Source: Acidobacteriota bacterium (lineage in GTDB: Bacteria > Acidobacteriota > UBA6911 > RPQK01 > JADFOI01). Taken from it: a stretch of DNA of 16,159 nucleotides. The notes below the pieces were generated by a model, which worked only from the letters and a program-made list of their open reading frames with translations, made no database searches and had not been told where the DNA came from. Location: the NCBI GenBank assembly GCA_027295745.1, contig JAPUKI010000064.1, positions 1 through 16,159 of the forward strand, read 5' to 3'. Made by a program: the position numbers and the translations under genes. Shown one piece after another: positions 14,719-16,159 of this stretch; the first letter of the stretch is position 1, and every line of letters begins with the position of its first letter.

Positions 14719-15741
14719 ATGCAACCCTCCAATCGATTTGTGGAAGTTCGCTTAGCGCTGATTGTCATTCTCCTGATGGGATCGCTGCCCGCGCTTTCGG
14801 CACAAGAGATCGTCCTGCTGGACGAAATCGTGGCGAGAGTGAACCATGAAGTCATCACGATGATAAACCTGAACAAGGAACTGAGAATCTTGAGAGCGAG
14901 TCTGGTACAGGAAACTCAGAATCCGGAGCGGCTGGAGCAACAGTTCCAGAGGGAGAAGCGAGCTCTGTTAAGAACCATGATCCAAACCAAGATGTTGGTT
15001 CAAAGAGCTGAGGAATTCGGCATCAGCTCCAACATCGAGGGGGACGTCACAAGTGTCATCGAAGAGATGCGTAAAGGTGCCGGTATTCCCAATCTGGAGA
15101 TTCTCGATCAGTATCTCCAGCAGCAGGGCTCCTCTCTGGAGGACTATCGAGACTCACTGAGACAGCGACTCACTATTGACTCCTTACTTCAACAGTTCGT
15201 TTATTCCAAGCTCACCCTTCTCACACCTGAAATAGAGGCCTACTACCAGGAACACATCGAAGAATATACCGAGAAGGCTCAAGTGGAACTGCAAGAGATT
15301 TTGTTTCTGACGGAAGGGGAGGACAAGGCACAGTTGAGAGTGAAAGCAGAGGAAGTTCTTGCCCAGTTACGGGCCGGCGCTTCCTTCGAGGAGTCGGCCA
15401 AACAGTATTCAGACGGCCCCACCGCGGCCCGAGGTGGAGAAATTGGCAGCTTCAAGCAGGGCTCGATGTCGCCCCTCATCGAAGAAGTGGCGTTTCAGTT
15501 GAAGGAAGGCGATATCAGCGGCATCATCGAGACCGAGTATGGACTTCAGATCATTAAAGTGGTGAGCCACACAGCAGTTCGACTCAAGCCGGTGGAGGAA
15601 GTTCGTCCAGAAATCTCACGTCAGCTCTACGAACAAAAGGCTCAACCTGGGTTGAGGAAATTCATGGATGAGCTGCGAGAGCAAAGTTATATCTTTATAT
15701 CCCAGAATTACCGGGAAGAGTATGACTTGGAGGGCCTCTAA
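14719..15741 (+). CDS. surA: SurA-like periplasmic peptidyl-prolyl isomerase/chaperone
   Basis: Predicted periplasmic chaperone for outer-membrane proteins. A Sec signal peptide (hydrophobic core about 11-27) with likely cleavage after LSA (residue 28) is followed directly by LDEIVARVNHEVIT, the typical SurA N-terminal opening. The helical SurA_N region runs to about 185 and a single parvulin domain covers about 188-282 (ARGGEIGSFKQGSM, LKEGDISGIIETEYG), then a C-terminal helix. At 340 residues with one rotamase domain it is shorter than the two-domain enterobacterial SurA. The ATG is ten bases after the preceding parvulin stop, with a weak ribosome site, so expression probably depends on upstream translation. 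It is the last gene of the plus-strand block and faces tatC across a palindrome pair. Confidence 0.88.
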   Translation: MQPSNRFVEVRLALIVILLMGSLPALSAQEIVLLDEIVARVNHEVITMINLNKELRILRASLVQETQNPERLEQQFQREKRALLRTMIQTKMLVQRAEEFGISSNIEGDVTSVIEEMRKGAGIPNLEILDQYLQQQGSSLEDYRDSLRQRLTIDSLLQQFVYSKLTLLTPEIEAYYQEHIEEYTEKAQVELQEILFLTEGEDKAQLRVKAEEVLAQLRAGASFEESAKQYSDGPTAARGGEIGSFKQGSMSPLIEEVAFQLKEGDISGIIETEYGLQIIKVVSHTAVRLKPVEEVRPEISRQLYEQKAQPGLRKFMDELREQSYIFISQNYREEYDLEGL

Positions 15742-15744
15742 ACG

Positions 15745-15817
15745 CTGACCACAGACCGCTGGCCCGTGGGCTAAACAGGCTCGCCTGAAGCCCACGGCTC
15801 TGTTTGAGCCTCGTCAG
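15745..15817. repeat. REP-like palindrome, first copy
   Basis: Outer CTGAC (15745-15749) pairs with GTCAG (15813-15817), ACAGA (15751-15755) with TCTGT (15799-15803), and the 9-bp core CCGTGGGCT (15764-15772) with AGCCCACGG (15789-15797). The inner loop itself has a small CAGG/CCTG hairpin. The nested stem lies between convergent surA and tatC, so it may end or protect both transcripts, though no U-tract follows. Confidence 0.75.
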
Positions 15818-15857
15818 TTCCGTCGGAGCCGTAGGCTTCAGCCTACGGGCCGCTGAC
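15813..15857. repeat. REP-like palindrome, second copy
   Basis: GTCAG (15813-15817) and CTGAC (15853-15857) border a perfect 8-bp stem CCGTAGGC, loop TTCA, GCCTACGG (15829-15848). The core differs from the first copy by a G-to-A change (CCGTGGGC versus CCGTAGGC) with a compensating change in the partner strand, and it lacks the first copy's inner hairpin. It shares its GTCAG border with the first copy, giving a two-unit arrangement like the BIMEs of other bacteria. Confidence 0.78.
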
Positions 15858-15886
15858 TTCTGGTTTCTGGATTCTTTCCCTTCCTC

Positions 15887-16159
15887 CTATTCTTCCGACC
15901 GTTCTCGTCGCTTTTTGAAAATCCAAGAGATCCCGATGCTGATCACATAGAGCACCAGCATCGGGCCACTCCACAAAAACAGATTCAAGACGTCAGCCGT
16001 GGGTGAAATGACAGCTGCCACGATCAGGATCACAAGGAGAGCATAACGGAAGTTCCTCCACAGGAACCCTGGGGAAATGAGTCCGAAAAGAGAAAGAAAT
16101 GCCACCAGGACCGGAAGTTGAAAAATCATCCCCATACCCACCAAAACGATGACCTCGAA
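15887..16159 (-). CDS. tatC: Sec-independent protein translocase TatC, 3' part only
   Basis: Core membrane subunit of the twin-arginine translocase, which exports folded proteins. Only the C-terminal 90 residues are in the window; the frame is open at the right edge. Three hydrophobic segments are visible: one before and around FQLP, one in NFRYALLVILIVAAVISPT, and one from about VLNLFLW to WIF, ending in a basic tail KKRRERSEE. FQLPV, the RNFRY loop and SPTADV fit the last three helices of TatC, and the Asp of SPTADV matches the conserved Asp of the TPPD motif. At the LYE position usual in the last helix this protein reads LYV. Convergent with surA; tatA/B are not visible. Confidence 0.88.
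   Translation of the reverse strand, partial: FEVIVLVGMGMIFQLPVLVAFLSLFGLISPGFLWRNFRYALLVILIVAAVISPTADVLNLFLWSGPMLVLYVISIGISWIFKKRRERSEE

Overview
The window carries about 16 kb of housekeeping and cell-envelope genes from a Gram-negative bacterium. A stand-alone heptose-phosphate adenylyltransferase (LPS core), a SurA-type periplasmic chaperone, a lipobox-bearing rotamase and TatC all point to an outer membrane. A SAM-I riboswitch, the CdaA/CdaR c-di-AMP module, the gene order ftsH-folP-cdaA-cdaR-glmM and mfd followed by two parvulin genes suit Acidobacteriota or a deltaproteobacterial-type lineage. I lean towards Acidobacteriota but cannot prove it from the sequence.

Left arm (1-2179, minus strand): thrC (threonine synthase) and lysC (aspartokinase, cut by the left edge) overlap by four bases. 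They are preceded by a strong promoter, a full SAM-I aptamer with a perfect 9-bp P1 helix, and an 11-bp intrinsic terminator with a U-tract. This is a complete transcription-attenuation riboswitch on the entry to the aspartate-family amino acid pathway, and it is the clearest regulatory finding here.

Main block (2232-15741, plus strand): tilS, ftsH, folP, cdaA, cdaR, glmM, rfaE2, mfd, a lipoprotein parvulin and a SurA-like parvulin all run in one direction. Junctions are short or overlapping (TAATG at folP/cdaA, ATGA at cdaA/cdaR, 1 nt at cdaR/glmM, ATGA at mfd/parvulin, 10 nt before surA). The only sizeable gaps are 114 nt before ftsH, which holds a candidate promoter, and 66 nt before folP. 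The genes link tRNA decoding (TilS), membrane proteolysis (FtsH), folate synthesis (FolP), c-di-AMP signalling and amino-sugar supply for peptidoglycan (CdaA/CdaR/GlmM), LPS heptose activation (RfaE2), transcription-coupled repair (Mfd) and outer-membrane protein folding. The hpt gene often found between tilS and ftsH is absent. Three genes begin with non-ATG codons (tilS GTG, ftsH TTG, mfd TTG).

Right edge (15742-16159): a pair of REP-like palindromes with GTCAG/CTGAC borders separates surA from the convergent 3' part of tatC (minus strand, cut by the right edge). Repeats worth noting are a 4 x 7-bp tandem repeat between glmM and rfaE2 and a near-homopurine tract coding an Arg/Glu-rich insert in TilS. 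I found no insertion sequence, CRISPR array, tRNA or rRNA. I saw no convincing undescribed multi-gene system; the most interesting points are regulatory and structural.
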